A stretch of DNA of 5,059 nucleotides from an uncultured Candidatus Saccharibacteria bacterium. GTDB taxonomy: Bacteria > Patescibacteriota > Saccharimonadia > Saccharimonadales > Saccharimonadaceae. A program made the translations under genes and the position numbers. Each line of letters begins with the position of its first letter. The first letter of the stretch is position 1. Positions 3,974 through 5,059 of this stretch are shown here, one piece after another. The stretch is taken from NCBI GenBank assembly GCA_947427985.1, contig CANEKB010000077.1, positions 1 to 5,059 on the forward strand, written 5' to 3'. The notes under the pieces were generated by a model that was not told the origin of the DNA, ran no database searches, and saw only the letters and a program-made list of their open reading frames with translations.

Positions 3974-5059
3974 ATGAAGAAAAGTCAAGTTTTGGCTGCT
4001 CTAGCGTTAGCATTCGCTTTGGGCCTGGGCGTCGTTGCTCCGGTTGCGAATACATATGCTGAAGGTGGTGAAGACACTAGTACTGAGACTACTCCAGGTG
4101 CCGACGATAGTGAAGGCACTGGCACCCCGGGCGCCGGCACTGAAGGTGGCGACACTAATGAAGATGCCGAGGAAATCAAAGCTACTCGCGGTGAAGTAGA
4201 AAAAGCTGTTGCAACCGTGGAAAGCAATGCAACATACAAAAAGTATGCAACTTTGCTAGACGCTATTGCTGCTATTGAAGCAAACCAGACTGAGAATGGG
4301 AATTTTGATAAAGCTGACGTTACTAATGCAATCTCGGCTGTCAAGTCCGCTATGACTACTACTGCTCCAGCTTACATTAAGCCAGCTACCTTAGTTAACC
4401 CATCTGATCAAGATGTAATCAATGCTGCTACAGGTACTAATGGCTACGATCTCTACAAGGCTATCTATAAAGCGATTGCTGACAAGAATGTTGAACAGCT
4501 CAAGAGCGCTCTTGCTGCTTACAACACTGCTGCTGGTGAGAATAAGGACGCAACTAAGGGGGCTGTTGCTGTTGATTACTCTGAATTGAACAACGCGAAC
4601 GCTACAGTTGCTTCTTTCTCAGTGAGCGCTTTGACTGATAATGCATACTTCCAGGGTCTTTATAACACTGCTACTGCAGCTCAGACTAAGCTTAATGCAT
4701 ACAACACTGCTATCAGCACGCTAACCAATGCTCTTGAGCCACTCTTGAAGGACCAGAAGAGTCTCGAAGGTAAGGACACAATTGCGGGGCTAGAAGCTTT
4801 GGCGGATGATGCCTACATTGATGGCTACAGTGCATGGGATGCTGTTTACACTAAGGTCAATAGCGTTGAGCCAACCGATAAAGACGCTTCTAAGGGTAAC
4901 TACGATAAAGTTTTGGCTATCGCCACCGCCTTTAAGACTGCTACTGGCAACAAGACTCAGACTCCCGCTCAAATCGCGGCCGACCTTATGAAGGGTACTG
5001 GCGCTACCACTCCAACCGATCCTTCCACTCCAGACGACACTACCACCACTACTATCGAA
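3974..5059 (+). CDS. Secreted Ala/Thr-rich helical-repeat surface protein, 3' end missing
   Basis: The frame is open from ATG 3974 to the last base (362 codons, no stop), so the gene continues past the right edge. Residues 1-29 form a signal peptide (MKKSQ start, Ala/Leu core, probable cleavage after NTYA). An acidic Gly/Thr/Glu linker follows (30-68). The rest is Ala-, Thr-, Asn- and Lys-rich and predicted helical, with loosely repeated units such as KNVEQLKSALAAYNTAAGENK (171-191) and GNYDKVLAIATAFKTATGNK (308-327). This recalls FIVAR-like or S-layer-type three-helix modules, but I cannot assign a family. No cysteine is present. The fragment ends in a Thr/Pro/Asp linker (346-361) like the one before LPNTG in the upstream protein, so an anchor may follow. 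Alanine codons are mostly GCT and threonine mostly ACT. With the strong promoter and ribosome site, this suggests an abundant envelope or adhesion protein. Confidence 0.85.
   Translation, partial: MKKSQVLAALALAFALGLGVVAPVANTYAEGGEDTSTETTPGADDSEGTGTPGAGTEGGDTNEDAEEIKATRGEVEKAVATVESNATYKKYATLLDAIAAIEANQTENGNFDKADVTNAISAVKSAMTTTAPAYIKPATLVNPSDQDVINAATGTNGYDLYKAIYKAIADKNVEQLKSALAAYNTAAGENKDATKGAVAVDYSELNNANATVASFSVSALTDNAYFQGLYNTATAAQTKLNAYNTAISTLTNALEPLLKDQKSLEGKDTIAGLEALADDAYIDGYSAWDAVYTKVNSVEPTDKDASKGNYDKVLAIATAFKTATGNKTQTPAQIAADLMKGTGATTPTDPSTPDDTTTTTIE
4244..4954 (+). repeat. Degenerate helical repeats in the Ala/Thr-rich protein
   Basis: At least three related segments occur at protein level, encoded at 4244-4363, 4442-4546 and 4823-4954. 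Each has an aromatic-rich start (KYATLLDAIAAI, GYDLYKAIYKAI, GYSAWDAVYTKV), a charged turn, then a helix with Ala at regular spacing and usually a closing TAxGxNK. A related helix pair lies between the second and third (TKLNAYNTAISTLTNALEPL). The DNA itself is not repeated, so the duplications are old. Confidence 0.5.

Noticed and set aside
3985..4344. 119-codon minus-strand frame rich in Ser/Ala/Val/Pro
   Set aside because: It is the antisense shadow of the Ala/Thr/Glu-rich start of the last gene, including its signal peptide and linker.
1..5059. CRISPR arrays, tRNA genes, insertion sequences, toxin-antitoxin or phage-defence genes
   Set aside because: No regularly spaced repeats, tRNA-like cloverleaf, transposase or defence-type proteins are seen in either strand.

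Overview
The window looks like a chromosomal segment from a candidate-phyla-radiation bacterium, most likely a Saccharibacterium (TM7). This is an inference from style, not from a marker gene. The signs are small tightly packed genes, mid-range base composition, TAA/TAG stops with the standard code, a RimK/retropepsin pair next to large secreted proteins, and an LPXTG-type surface protein. No 16S rRNA, tRNA, transposon or CRISPR array is visible.

Layout. Positions 1-157 (minus strand) hold the first 52 codons of a PP-loop ATPase of the GWDST type, related to QueC/ExsB-like proteins. A divergent promoter region (158-259) separates it from a plus-strand RimB-like retropepsin protease (260-802; PF05618, formerly called ATP-dependent zinc protease). 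After a 141-base gap comes rimK (944-1852), a full-length ATP-grasp glutamate ligase closely matching E. coli RimK. The two probably act on one substrate, RimK adding glutamates and the protease trimming them. The gap holds a 16-codon ORF with a strong Shine-Dalgarno sequence whose stop overlaps the rimK start (ATGA), and inside it a promoter that would make a leaderless rimK mRNA. A good intrinsic terminator (1881-1914) closes this block.

The second half encodes the cell surface. The gene at 1994-3766 encodes a secreted, probably beta-helical, LPNTG-anchored protein with an unusual 83-residue cytoplasmic tail rich in Lys, Arg, Ser, Thr and Ala. A 207-base gap then holds a stable UUCG hairpin, several inverted repeats and a strong promoter whose spacer contains a run of 12 T. 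This drives the last gene (3974 to beyond the end), a secreted Ala/Thr-rich helical-repeat protein with a strong ribosome binding site, probably abundant and S-layer-like or adhesive. Both surface proteins carry a signal peptide followed by an acidic Thr/Glu/Gly linker.

The points most worth a second look are the double start arrangement of rimK, the T12 promoter spacer, the histone-H1-like tail on the anchored protein, and the palindrome cluster upstream of the last gene. No complete new system is demonstrated by the sequence alone.
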